A stretch of 21,203 nucleotides of DNA, taken from Folioceros fuciformis. Lineage: Eukaryota > Anthocerotophyta > Anthocerotopsida > Anthocerotales. A model generated the notes under the pieces. The model had not been told where the DNA came from, did no database searches, and saw only the letters and a list, made by a program, of their open reading frames with translations. Shown here one piece after another: positions 10,101-19,868 of the stretch. The number at the start of each line of letters is the position of its first letter. Position 1 is the first letter of the stretch. Position numbers and translations under genes: made by a program. The stretch lies in contig JBNGIO010001043.1 of NCBI GenBank assembly GCA_049999805.1, positions 1-21,203 on the forward strand, given 5' to 3'.

Positions 10101-10210
10101 CTATGGAACTTGTTCCCAGTGGAACATGGGTGTCCTTGTTCTCTTCATCAGTGATTTGTGCCTACATCATCTTGTCTAGTTCCTCTGGCGGAAATCTCCC
10201 GGGCACTTAA
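7144..10210 (+). CDS. NYC1: Chlorophyll(ide) b reductase, NYC1 type (short-chain dehydrogenase)
   Basis: Ten exons: 7144-7834, 7956-8027, 8178-8313, 8440-8514, 8633-8789, 8923-8991, 9217-9356, 9458-9580, 9717-9909, 10022-10210. The product is 614 aa and all junctions are in phase. It reduces chlorophyll b to 7-hydroxymethyl chlorophyll a, the first step of chlorophyll b and LHCII breakdown, in the thylakoid membrane. The N-terminal part (about 1-200) is poorly conserved, as expected for a transit peptide and linker. Membrane segments lie near 236-254, 263-281 and, at the C-terminus, about 590-608; this multi-span layout separates NYC1 from soluble NOL. The SDR core has TGSTRGLG (298-305), NNAG (379-382), NMDGAGSGGSS, and the active-site YGATK with Y448 and K452. 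The region VKGTGKAVNYLTPPR and the C-terminus NLPGT are typical of NYC1. Exon 1 could end at 7830, but 7834 gives the correct phase and continuity into RQLGKYI. The exact start is least certain. Confidence 0.92.
9101..9224. repeat. 62-bp tandem duplication spanning the 3' splice junction of NYC1 exon 7
   Basis: The unit at 9101-9162 (starting TGGGACGTAGACATGATGC) is repeated at 9163-9224 (starting TGGGACAGAGACATGATGC) at a 62-bp offset. The downstream unit contains the acceptor used in the gene model (GAGCAG, exon 7 from 9217). The upstream unit has GAGCAA at the matching place, so its AG is absent. Apart from the first 8 bases of exon 7 (9217-9224), both copies lie in intron 6, the longest intron of the gene (225 nt). 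Confidence 0.9.
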
Positions 10211-11348
10211 CGACTTTACAAGAAGATGGTGGGTGGAGCTTCCTCAATTTTTCACAAGTGAGCAATATCTGATCAGGTTATGAAAATAGTAACCAATCCA
10301 TATTGCTTGCTTGTTTGTAAATAAGTCAATTCTGAAGGGAATGGGATTATTGGGGGCAATGCGTCATTGCTCCGCATTGTCAGATATAGTGTATAGTTAC
10401 AGCATAATGTGAGATCATCATACGTAGTCGACTACCAGTATTGCCAGGCTTAACATAGTATGGAGTAAACTGATAAGTATCACAAGGGTGTCTTTAGTGG
10501 GACACGTTCCTGCCAGAAGACCACATATGTAGAGAGTGTTGAAATTTATTCTTTGTACAACTTCTATGAACGTGAGATAAAATGGATTTGTAGAGAAGTG
10601 TGAAGGATGATGGAGACTGTCGATGAATGGGATTGTTGCAGCTCATTGTCCTCGCCTGGTTGGAACCATCGTTTTCTCATCAGATGCAAATCTTCATAGT
10701 TTCTGTAACGAGAACATAACGTACACGGCACCGCGAGCAATTTAGCGATTTAGTGAGTTCTCACTTTATCAACAGCATTGGTCAGTCATTGACTAATTCG
10801 ACTGAGGCCAGCTTGGAGGTGCACAAAAGAAGCCTGTAATTTGGAGTGAAGAGTTGAGTGCCTCTATGAAGGTGGTTACCCACAGACGAACGGCAAATCG
10901 AGGGGACCATAGGACCATATGGATTGTGCAAGATGTCGACCGCCATCATGCCTACCAGATGGTACAAGAGGTGGAAAGTAGGCGTGTGATCGATAGTTTG
11001 TAATGGAGTTGTCTACTTTCCGTCTAAAAACCACAGTGCATCTTGCAACATGCCGAGAAAATGGCAACAAGAGGGTGCCCTTTTGAAGTCTCGGTTCCAT
11101 TCAGTTGAGTGTTCACTCCCCAGGGCGGAAACCAACATCATGGAAAACGAATAGGAAGACTAGAGATATAATAGTTTGGATGTAAGATTTGCCTTCGGCG
11201 AAACGAATGGGTAGATTTTCAGGAACAGGATGTCTCTGCTGTGTGTGCAAATAACTCTAAGCTTCAGTCCAAACCGAGGTGGTTAAGGCGTAGGTTGAGA
11301 GCACCGTCCATCTATAATACATTGAAAGCGAGGTAAGGCTGGAGGGGT
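10211..11348. other. Convergent intergenic region between NYC1 and the minus-strand laccase
   Basis: This contains the 3' ends of two convergent genes. It is moderately AT-rich, has only short unrelated open frames, and shows no recognisable RNA gene, transposon or repeat array. No canonical AATAAA stands out for either gene. Confidence 0.55.
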
Positions 11349-13911
11349 TTAGCACTTGGGCATGAAGGGAGGTGGGCCGGGGAGAGTTTCCTCGGGTCCC
11401 TTTCCATCCTTGACGATGAATCCCATAGCCATACCCCACGAGGTGTGGATCTCTAGATGGCAATGCAAGAACCAAACACCTGAAACGTACACGACACATA
11501 GATGAGAACAAATGCTAAGGTGCCTAGGCTCAGGCGAATTTATCACTCTGTCAAATGCTACACAAATTACCTGGATTGTCAGCTTTGAAACGAATGGCAG
11601 TCCATCCACCAGCAGGCACGGAGGCTGTATTACGAAGAGGTGGGTCCTCGAGGTTGAAATCCTTGGAATGCACTTTCTCATCAAAGGTTCCGAATCCAGA
11701 GCCCACAATGTAGAAGCTGAAGCCGTGAAGATGGAAGGGATGGCTCTCGAAGAAGAGTGAGTTGGTATTTTGGAAAACCAGTTGCACGTTTGCTCCGAAC
11801 TTGACGACGTTCACTCTCGTCCCCTTCTCCCCCGCAAGGCTAGGCGGCTGCACCGGTCCCGTGAAATTGTACTTGTTCTTGGGAGTATCTGGAAAATTGG
11901 TGGTGAACACGTTTTTCTCCCGGAAGTAGTAAGCCTGTAGCAGAGCCATCAAGTTAGATATACACCAGCCGAAGGAAGGAGTCAAGATTGGGACAGAGGA
12001 CAAGGGAAAGCACTCGCCTCCAAAATGGATCGGCTTGGGGCGACAAAAGTGATGTTGTTGACGCTGGTTCTGATCCTGAAATCTCCGCCTGGTGTAACTA
12101 TACCGCATCCATCCCCAGGTTTGCACGCCTCAAGATTATAGCCGACGGTGAATTCCTGGTGTTCGTCCAGCTTCGTGGGCACCGAGATGGGGAACTTCTT
12201 GTTGGCCAGAGACCTGATCTTGTCGTCGAAATCGAAAGCGAACTGACTATCGTTGAAGGCAGGAAACTTGGGCAACGCAGACCTCTTCGCCTTCCCTTTC
12301 TTAGGCTTGGGCTTCACGTATTCCAAGATGGCAGTGGCAGGCGTAGTCGGGAAAGGGACAAAATTAATTGGGGCAGGAGACCATACGCTGGTGGCGATAT
12401 AATACTCCCCTCCCTTTTTCTGCGAGGCCTTCAGCAAAACGTTTGTGCTCTGGCCAGGAGTGATGATGAGGACATCCGTCGTGAAAGGCTTAGTGTACTC
12501 AGCATCAGCTTCCACTACAGTGACAACGTGCCCGGCAATGCTGAAATACAGCTCAAAATTCAAGGCCGAATTGATAATTCGGAGAAGATATGTCTTCCCG
12601 GCTTCCACCTTAAGCTTGGTCATCTCTGCGATCGACAAACGTCCGGCGTTCAGCGTAAACAAAATGGAAACACTCGTCCCTGGCAGCCATCGCGTGGGCA
12701 GTTGACGTCACCTTTGGCTGAGCAGTTGTACTGATCTCCAGGCTGGCCATTGAGCGTGAGCGCATCAGAGATTCTGTATCCTGCTCCCTTCCTGATCGCA
12801 TCAACTTCCACTTGCTCAGTGTCAGGCTTCCACCATTCGCCTGCAGAATTCGGCAAGAGATGCAGCCATGGTGAGTTCGAGCGAAGCCGTCTGGAGCAAT
12901 AGCATATGTATTTCTCTGTCCTATCTGTCAACAAGATCAACTCGAACAGCTCACCGAAGATGAGTGTTTCTTCGGCGTAAGGCTTGGGGAAAGGGTACGG
13001 GACGCCCTTCTTGGGGTAGACGATGAAGGCGCCGTGGAGCGTGGCTCTGAGCCAGGTGATGTGAGCGTGATACCTGCGATTCGTGCGGAGGAGAGCACTT
13101 CAGCACTCCTTCCGAGCGAGTCCAGCTGCAAGCCAAGTTCAATCGTGAAGCGGGAGATTCGAGACACCGTGACCGAGGCAAACTTACCACACAGTTCCCC
13201 GCTGGCCGTGATTCACCGTAAATCGGTAGGTGAAGGAATCGCCGGGCTGGATGGGGCACATAGTCACATACGCGGGACCGTCCTGCCAGTTCTGCAGCAC
13301 CATTCTCAGGCCGTGCCTGCAGACACAGCATTGTGTCATTCCCGTGATTTGGCATGGCCGACTGGTGTGCGCGACAAGATTTCGTCCTCATCTAATCACC
13401 AATTCTGAAAGGGAGGATTCCGATGCGGAGGATTCTGCAGGGTGTACCAGTGCAGTGTGACGTTGTGCTCCACGTGATTGGTGACCTTGATGACCACGGT
13501 GTCATCTTCTCGGATGTGGATGGTAGGTCCTGGGAACTCGTTGTTGATGGTAACTATCGTCTTGGACTCGCAGAGCCGAGTGACTTGGGTGTTCACGATC
13601 TGCAGTACACACAAGCCAATTGCCAACAGCAAAGCCAACACGTTAGAACGGACGAAACTGCAGCGCGAGCATGCATACACCCGGTTCCCGGCACCCTATT
13701 CCGGGCCCGTAGCCTGGGCCATGGTTCATGTAAGCACCTTCCAATCGTAGTAGTGCGTGATGGGTTCGCTGCCCTTGCGTCCCTTGTCCAAATCAAGAGG
13801 TTTTTCGTTCTTGTACGTGATGTTGGCCGACACCCCGGTGGCCAGGCACACCAGGGCCAGCACAAGGGCGGCCTTCTGGGCCATGATCTGCACTGTCTGT
13901 TCCCTGGCCAT
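11349..13911 (-). CDS. Secreted plant laccase (multicopper oxidase), minus-strand copy
   Basis: Eight exons in transcript order: 13911-13738, 13599-13448, 13316-13188, 13073-12955, 12840-12712, 12625-12018, 11934-11571, 11479-11349. The product is 601 aa. It oxidises phenolics with reduction of oxygen to water, after secretion to the cell wall. A signal peptide (hydrophobic AALVLALVCLATGVSA, then NIT) is followed by the three cupredoxin domains. Copper motifs are HWHG (108-111), HAH in WYHAH (154-156), HPFHLHG (502-508) and [12 protein letters not shown] (564-575), with the type-1 axial position Met575. The C-terminus PPPFMPKC is laccase-like. A Lys-rich stretch PKPKKGKAKRS makes exon 6 seven codons longer than in the plus copy. 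Intron 6 seems to start with GC (12017-12016) rather than GT. An in-frame ATG 29 codons upstream (13998) is rejected because Met at 13911 matches the partner gene and gives a proper signal peptide. Exon lengths other than exon 6 equal those of the partner. Confidence 0.92.
11935..12017 (-). other. Probable GC-AG intron (intron 6 of the minus-strand laccase)
   Basis: Exon 6 ends SILE (codon GAG) and the intron begins GCGAGT. The partner gene has GAG followed by GTGAGT at the same codon. The acceptor CTACAG and the next exon, AYYFREK, are conserved in both. A GT a few bases downstream would shift the frame against exon 7, so the GC donor is the best fit. The intron is 83 nt. Confidence 0.8.
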
Positions 13912-14060
13912 TGCTGCGACTAGAGCAACTCGGCCGCAATGGATCGACACCGAGTCGGCCCCGAGGTTCGCCTTGAAATCAAATCTCCGAGCAGGCAACC
14001 GACAACCAATGCCTCATCCCCCAAATACAACTCTGGTTCAAACAGAATAGGCCTGTCAGA

Positions 14061-14070
14061 TTTATGCATC
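14061..14070 (-). promoter_or_regulatory. Probable TATA-type core promoter of the minus-strand laccase
   Basis: On the minus strand the sequence is GGGATGCATAAA with GATGCATAAA at 14070-14061. Its gene-side end is 149 nt from the ATG at 13911. The same ten bases occur 146 nt before the ATG of the plus-strand laccase. Conservation at matched distance in otherwise diverged flanks supports a core promoter role. There is no direct evidence for the transcription start. Confidence 0.6.
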
Positions 14071-14167
14071 CCAGGCTCCCGCGGAGGTCAAGGCGGGCAG
14101 CACGCGGGAGTCAAGAGTGGAGCTGCAAGGTAGCAGAGCTGCCTGCCCAGAATGAACTGGGTGTCGT

Positions 14168-14190
14168 ATAACTAGAAGCCTCCTAGTTAT
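14168..14190. repeat. Short inverted repeat ATAACTAG/CTAGTTAT
   Basis: A perfect 8-bp inverted repeat (14168-14175 and 14183-14190) with a 7-nt spacer, about 260 bp upstream of the minus-strand laccase start. It could be a protein-binding palindrome. The right arm lies in a block alignable with the plus copy's upstream region (GTTATCC near 16895), but the palindrome itself is not kept there. Confidence 0.55.
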
Positions 14191-14289
14191 CCTTGGCAGA
14201 AAAACAGATTGAGTGCACAATTTGCCTCTGGTGGGCCTCCTGAAGACTTCCTGCTCCCAAAATCCTCTCACCTTGCAGCTGGGAGTCGC

Positions 14290-14410
14290 CGCACAGTGAT
14301 GGCTATTAGAGGCAAGTCTCAACATGGTCTGAGCGTGCAAGCCGGCCCTGTCAGAATGTGCATTGACCCCGTGTTAAAGCGGTTATCGGAGACATAGCAA
14401 ATATCGCAGA
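14290..14410. repeat. Promoter-distal part of the inverted laccase duplication, left arm
   Basis: This block aligns with the reverse complement of about 16637-16765. Shared landmarks, in the same order moving away from each gene, are: GCAAGTCTC versus GAAAGTCCC, CCGGCCCTG in both, TTGACCCCGTG versus TTGACCCTGTC, and GCAAATATC in both. It lies about 400-500 bp upstream of the laccase at 13911, and the matching block lies at a similar distance from the laccase at 17249. This shows that the duplication took in upstream DNA as well as the coding region. Confidence 0.7.
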
Positions 14411-14420
14411 TATTTGCTAT
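14394..14420. repeat. Perfect 12-bp inverted repeat with a 3-nt loop
   Basis: ATAGCAAATATC (14394-14405) and its exact complement GATATTTGCTAT (14409-14420) flank GCA. It lies about 480 bp upstream of the minus-strand laccase, at the outer limit of its similarity with the plus-strand promoter. The partner arm near 16637 keeps only the inner half, GATATTTGCC. It could be a regulatory palindrome or a hairpin linked to the inversion breakpoint. Confidence 0.75.
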
Positions 14421-16636
14421 TGGCCGGGACCTTTAAATACGGGTGAGAATGCTGGGGACTCGAGCCGACTTCCCCCGCATTTCGTCTAGTCTTCACAGAC
14501 CCACATGTTTCCCAGACCCGTCGTCACCATGTACTACGACACTACTATACGTCGCTGCCATAATCCGCAGCGTAGAGGTCTCCCCTTATCCTTTGGGAGA
14601 CTGCAAACTTGGGCATCAGCCCAGATAACTAGGCTCCAGTGCAAACAGGATTGAGAAAGGAACCCATAGCCCTGCGACCCAACACTCACCATCTTGGCGC
14701 TATGTCCGTGATTCTTCGTTTCTAGAATTTGTATAATAACTATCCAAGTCTCATCTATGTGGCAGATGCCGATCCCATTCTCTCTGTAGAGGTGGATTCG
14801 CTCGAAGCCTGTGCAAGGCGGGAAGATATCGGGCGTGAGCCTCCCTCCCCGAAATCCTCCCGACCTTCAAAGCTGTGCACAAAGAAAGGATTTCTGCAGC
14901 TCCAGCAGAGCCGTGTGGTCCGCGGCACAGTCGGAGGGAACTTGCCAAAATCCAGCCTTTGTCTCCTTTGCCCACCAGCCTTGGAACCAGTGCATTAAAA
15001 GAAATTTTATTTTCATAAAATGTGTAAATCTCACCATGAATATGAATATTAATATGGCCTATTTTGAGGTCGAGGTTCCGAGTCTTCGGGTGGAGATGAA
15101 GAGATGTCTAGAAACACCCGAGGCAACAAAGGAATCTTGAGTTTTCAGGTTATGAAAATGATGGACTATTTTACAGACTCTACTAAAGATATTGGATAAA
15201 ACTTACATATGTATATTTACTACGGTGGGGGGATTTTTTTCCCTTTTTTTTCTTAAACCTACTATTAATAGCTCGTTCTTCTTCAATTTTGGGCTTATTT
15301 GTTTTTTCCTTACTGTATTATTGCAGGAGTTTGCCGTAACAAGGAGTTCTTCTCCCATGTGGGTACGGGACCCGGGTAGTGCTTCTCGAGGCAGAAGGAC
15401 CCCAGTGCTCGACATGCCTTGTCGGCCGATAATGCGCTCCATGTTCTAAGGGCAAGGCAAAAAGCGGGTAAAGGACTGCACAAACGACCCACACCCGCAT
15501 GGGTATTCTGTACAGCCGGTCCGGTAGAATTGTGTGTCGTTTGCCTCATTTGGAAGGAACGCTATTTATACATGGCGTGAGCCTCGTCAGCTCGGCTGGC
15601 TGTACTGGAAGAGGCATGTGCAACCTGGGACAGCTTTCACACAGCCATGTCCTACACGAAGTGCATATTCCGACTGGATCAATTCCTTCTCATGTTTCAG
15701 GATAGGCAGGCTAGGTTGTTTATGTAGTATGTACATACTGATGGAGACTGTGAGGGACATCTGGTGGGGACAATTCTTTTCGTGGAGATCACAAGGTGTG
15801 CTCTTCTCTTCGCATGCAGATCCGCTCCGACTTTCTAGAGCTGCAGCTGGGTACATAGCGGAATGCACCTTCTGCTGAGTATCGGTGCATTATGCTTAGG
15901 CGACTTGAGATGAACCTGCGCCACCACAGCCTCATGCTCCAGCCTGATGGGTCCGGAAATGTTTCCGGAATCCCGATCTTGAGCAAGATGGCTTTCAATG
16001 TAACAACAGGTTGTAGAAAGCTGTGGATGACAGCAGACCATCGTGAATGCTACAGATCTTGCACGCCTTAGAAGTTGGAACGTCGGAAGTTGGGTGGATT
16101 TGGAGGAGAGTGGACCACAGGTATCACTTTCCCGCCTTTGTGAGCCCTCGGGCGTGGAGGCATTAACTGCAGAACGAAATCCAAGGTGAGTTACTGGATG
16201 GACGACGCAGTGGATCGTCTGCGCTCGCAATAACGCATCACACGTATTGGATGTATAGATTATGTATGTGCTCGGTGTATGCGTACTGTAGCTGGTAGGG
16301 AATAGGCCGGGAGTGCATCCTTGCATCCTTGCATTCCTGCCCACGACTCCCTCGGACCCTTCCTTGCAGGTTCATCGCCTTCCTTGTGAAATTGGTGACA
16401 TTCCGTCGTCTGTGGTATGCAGCTGTCCTGTACAGTAGTGCGATAGGTCGGCAGTCTTCCATTGTCAGAAGGAAAAGGGCATGTAGGACACAGTTCAGGG
16501 CGGAAGAGGGAGCTTCTGCGACGGTTCGCCGCAGCCATGGCCGCATCCTACGTGATCTACCTGCTGTATTGTAAAACAAATAAAATATCCTCCCAAGACA
16601 GGGAAAAGAAGAGGGTCGTGGATATGCACCGGTCCA
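14421..16636. other. Central spacer between the laccase inverted-repeat arms
   Basis: About 2.2 kb with no gene I can recognise. An AT-rich section lies at about 15000-15330, with a run of T at 15235-15252; the rest is of average composition. Open frames here are short and unlike known proteins. A frame on the minus strand from 16936 to 16238 is 232 codons long but overlaps the duplicated promoter and shows no domain. I saw no transposase, LTR or tRNA. Confidence 0.5.
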
Positions 16637-16765
16637 AGATATTTGCCATCGCAGGGAAGCTTTTGCGACAGGGTCAACCCACAACCGGCATCTGACCACG
16701 CCAGGGCCGGGTTGTACGCTGACCCCATCCTGGGACTTTCCCCCGATAGGCAAAAGGATGTGGCA
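16637..16765. repeat. Promoter-distal part of the inverted laccase duplication, right arm
   Basis: Read on the minus strand, this block aligns with 14290-14410 as described there. Similarity then continues toward the gene through TCGGTGGGG and GGTTATCC blocks up to about 16900, matching CTGGTGGG and AGTTATCC in the left arm near 14185-14235. Divergence is clear, so the duplication is not recent, but order and orientation are kept. Confidence 0.68.
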
Positions 16766-16834
16766 GCTCCGGTTTCCCAGCACCCAGATCTTGGAGAACA
16801 GGCTGGAGGCGTTGTGGCGCACAGGCCCCACCGA

Positions 16835-16863
16835 ATGCAAATGCGCAATTTGCACATTTGCAT
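16835..16863. repeat. Inverted repeat ATGCAAATG/CATTTGCAT upstream of the plus-strand laccase
   Basis: A perfect 9-bp inverted repeat (16835-16843 and 16855-16863) with an 11-nt spacer, CGCAATTTGCA, that itself contains another ATTTGCA. Three related ATTTGCA/TGCAAAT motifs thus fall within 29 bp, about 390 bp before the ATG. The left arm has only one related motif (CAATTTGCC near 14219-14227). A cluster of binding sites is possible. Confidence 0.55.
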
Positions 16864-17092
16864 AACGCGCATTGGACTCTAGCGCTGGACTTGGATAACC
16901 AAGACTGTTCGCAATGACCGGACCCCGGTTAATCAAAGCCTTCAGTCGACATTGTCAAGTTGCACCACATTTATTGATCCCGCGTGGGCGACCTTCCCAG
17001 TCTGCGCCAACCTTGAGGCACAACGCGGGTCAATTCTCCTGCAACTTGACGATAATCGGCTGGCCTGTCCTTCCTATAATCGGCATGCCCGG

Positions 17093-17102
17093 GATGCATA
17101 AA
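17093..17102 (+). promoter_or_regulatory. Probable TATA-type core promoter of the plus-strand laccase
   Basis: GATGCATAAA, preceded by GG, ends 146 nt before the ATG at 17249. It is identical to the element in front of the minus-strand laccase, at nearly the same distance. The preceding CTATAAT (17074-17080) is another TATA-like option. Confidence 0.6.
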
Positions 17103-17248
17103 ACGCAGCACCTCCGGATTATCAGTCGATCAGGAGCGGTTCGACTCGGCGACCTGTCTCCGAGGCCTGCACTGTTGACGACGCGTTTTGGACGAGCTCG
17201 ACTTTAGATTCATCGTTCCCGGATTGCGGACCGTGTTTGCGATCCGCT

Positions 17249-19713
17249 ATGGCCAGGGAACAGACAGTGCAGGCTCAGGCGCAGGTCGCCGCCCTTGTGC
17301 TGGCCCTTTTGTGTCTCGCCTCCGGGGTCGCAGCCAACATCACTTACGAGCCTGAGCAGCCCTACGATCTGGACAAGGGCCGGAAGGGCAGCGAACCCAT
17401 CACGCACTACTACGACTGGAAGGTGCAGTAGAGCGACTCTGGATGCCGTTTTCCATTTCGCTAGCTCACAATGATTTTGTAGGCGACATCGACAGCTGAT
17501 GTGCACGATTTGTGGGTTCATGACGGTCAATTTACAGATTGTGCACACGGAGGTCACTCGTCTCTGCTCGACGAAGACCATCGTCTCCATCAATGGCCAG
17601 TTTCCGGGGCCTCCAATCCACATGCGGGAAGATGACACCGTGGTGATCAAGGTTACCAATCATGTGGAGCATAATGTCACACTACACTGGTACTCCCACC
17701 TCACTCCTCGTTCCGTGATGCTTGCACTCTGGACTTGTGTTGGGATATCAGACTTACTCTTGTGGGATTGGCAGGCATGGGGTGAGGATGGTGCTCCAGA
17801 ACTGGATGGACGGGCCCGCTTACGTGACTATGTGCCCAATCCAGCCGGGCGACTCCTTCACCTACCGATTCACAGTGGATCATGGCCAGAGGGGAACCGT
17901 GTGGTAAGTTTGCCTCAACCACTCTTGCTGGACTCAGGGTTGTTTATTCCTGCGAGGAGGGCTGAAATTGGTCGTGTGCAACTCCCAGGTACCACGCCCA
18001 TATTACCTGGCTCAGGGCCACTCTGTACGGGGCTTTCATCGTCTACCCTAAGAAAGGCGTCTCGTACCCGTTCCCCAAACCGTACGGTGAAGAGACAATC
18101 CTCTTTGGTGAGTTGCCGACTTGGCTGTCCAGTGTCCTGATTGAGGGAAGGTAGTGGAAGGTCCATTCTGCTGCGGCATGGCTTCGGATTCCTCCGGTTC
18201 TCACTGTGTTTGCCGGTTCGCGAAACCTTGCAGGTGAATGGTGGAAGGCTGACACCGAACAGATCGAAATCGTCGCGATCAGGCAGGGAGCAAAGTACAA
18301 CGTTTCCGACGCGTACACTCTGAATGGTCAGCCTGGAGACACCCAGAATTGCTCAGCCGCAGGTAACTCATTCCTGCCGGGTGTCGGTTTTAGTGTGATT
18401 CCGAGAAACTGGAAATTCCGAGCCCATTGCATTGGTCTTCCAATGATCTCAACAAAAGCTTGTCGAGTGCAGAGATGACAAGAGTGAAGGTGAAAGCTGG
18501 CAAGACCTATCTTCTGCGACTCATAAATGCCGCCATGAATTTCGAGCAGTATTTCAGCGTCGCTGGGCATCAGCTGACGGTGGTGGAAGCGGACGGGGAG
18601 TATACCAAGCCGTACACAACAGACGTAATTATCCTCACCCCTGGCCAGAGCACCAACGTATTGCTCAAAGCCTCCCACAAGGAAGGAGGAGAGTATTACA
18701 TGGCCATCAGTCCGTGGTCTCCAGCCCCTGTGCCGTTTGGCAAGATACCTGCTAGCGGCATCTTGGAGTATGTGAAGCCCAAAAACAGCAAGAAGAAAAG
18801 GTCTCCGATGCCCATCTTCCCTGCAGCCAACGACAGTCAGTTTGCACTCGATTTTGACGAGAGTCTCAAGTCCCTGGCCAGCAAGAAGTTCCCGATCTCT
18901 GTGCCTTTGGAACTGGACGAGCACCAGGAATTCACTGTCGGATACAACGTGCAGCCGTGCAAGCCTGAAGACGGATGCGCTTTCCGAGGCAACCAGTTCA
19001 GGCTGAGGACCAGCATCAACAACATCACTTTCATTGCCCCTACCAAGTCTCTTCTAGAGGTGAGTGACGTCCTCTTCCTCTCGTCACACATTGAGCCCAC
19101 CCACCTCGGCATTTTTTAACTTCTCGCGTCTCTGCAGGCTTACTACTTCAGGGAGAAAAAAGTGTTCACAACCAATTTCCCAGATACCCCCAAGTACAAG
19201 TACAACTTCACTGGTCCGGTGCAGCCTGGTAGCCTTCTGGGTGAGCAGGGAACGAGACTGAATGTCCTCAAGTACGGAGCCAATGTGCAACTGGTGTTCC
19301 AGAACACCAACTCCCTCTTTTTTGAGAGCCACCCCTTCCATCTTCACGGCTTCAGCTTTTACATTGTGGGCTCTGGTTTTGGGACCTTTGACGAGAAAGT
19401 GCATACGAATGGCTTCAACCTTATAGATCCACCGCTTCGCAATACAGCATCCGTTCCTGCCGGAGGGTGGACTGCAATTCGCTTCAAAGCTGATAATCCA
19501 GGTAAGAGTGGACGAGATCTCAGTTGTGTGATAAATTTGCCACTTTCTGAAAGCATTCTAACTCGCGGAATTTGTGCATCAGGTGTCTGGTTCTTGCATT
19601 GCCATCTTGAGATCCACACCTCGTGGGGCATGGCCATGGCTTTTATTGTGAAGGATGGGAAAGGGCCATTGGAATCGCTTCCCGACCCACCTCCCTTCAT
19701 GCCCAAGTGCTAG
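17249..19713 (+). CDS. Secreted plant laccase (multicopper oxidase), plus-strand copy
   Basis: Eight exons: 17249-17422, 17538-17689, 17775-17903, 17989-18107, 18234-18362, 18473-19059, 19138-19501, 19583-19713, giving 594 aa. All introns are GT-AG and short (78-126 nt), at the same positions and phases as in the minus-strand copy. The N-terminal MAREQTVQ is followed by a hydrophobic signal core ([17 protein letters not shown]) and NIT, a likely glycosylation site after cleavage. Copper ligands are H108 and H110 (HWHG), H154 and H156 (WYHAH; most plant laccases have WWHAH), H495, H498 and H500 (HPFHLHG), then H557, C558, H559 and H563 with axial Met568. The C-terminus PPPFMPKC is typical of the family. 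A Lys-rich segment KNSKKKRS lies in the linker before domain 3. The acceptor of exon 6 is the least certain junction, but the same AG-AGATGAC context in both copies supports it. Expected role: oxidative coupling of phenolics in the wall. The substrate cannot be told from sequence. Confidence 0.93.
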
Positions 19714-19868
19714 ATGTGAGGCAGTCTTTTCCCCGGAAGCAACCACCTCGATTGTTGTGTGGGACTCTTCTGTTCCGCGTGCACATCCTTCGAAGAAGCG
19801 TGCATTGTTCTTTACTCAAGAAAATCATAAAAATGTGTAGATTGGACATTGCTGGCAGTTATTTTTTT

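Noticed and set aside
13909-13998. In-frame N-terminal extension of the minus-strand laccase by 29 residues
   Set aside because: The shorter start matches the partner gene MAREQTVQ, has a good start context (GCAATGGCC), and places the signal peptide at the N-terminus.
16238-16936. A 232-codon open frame on the minus strand
   Set aside because: It overlaps the promoter arm of the laccase inverted duplication, has no recognisable domain, and its counterpart in the other arm is not open.
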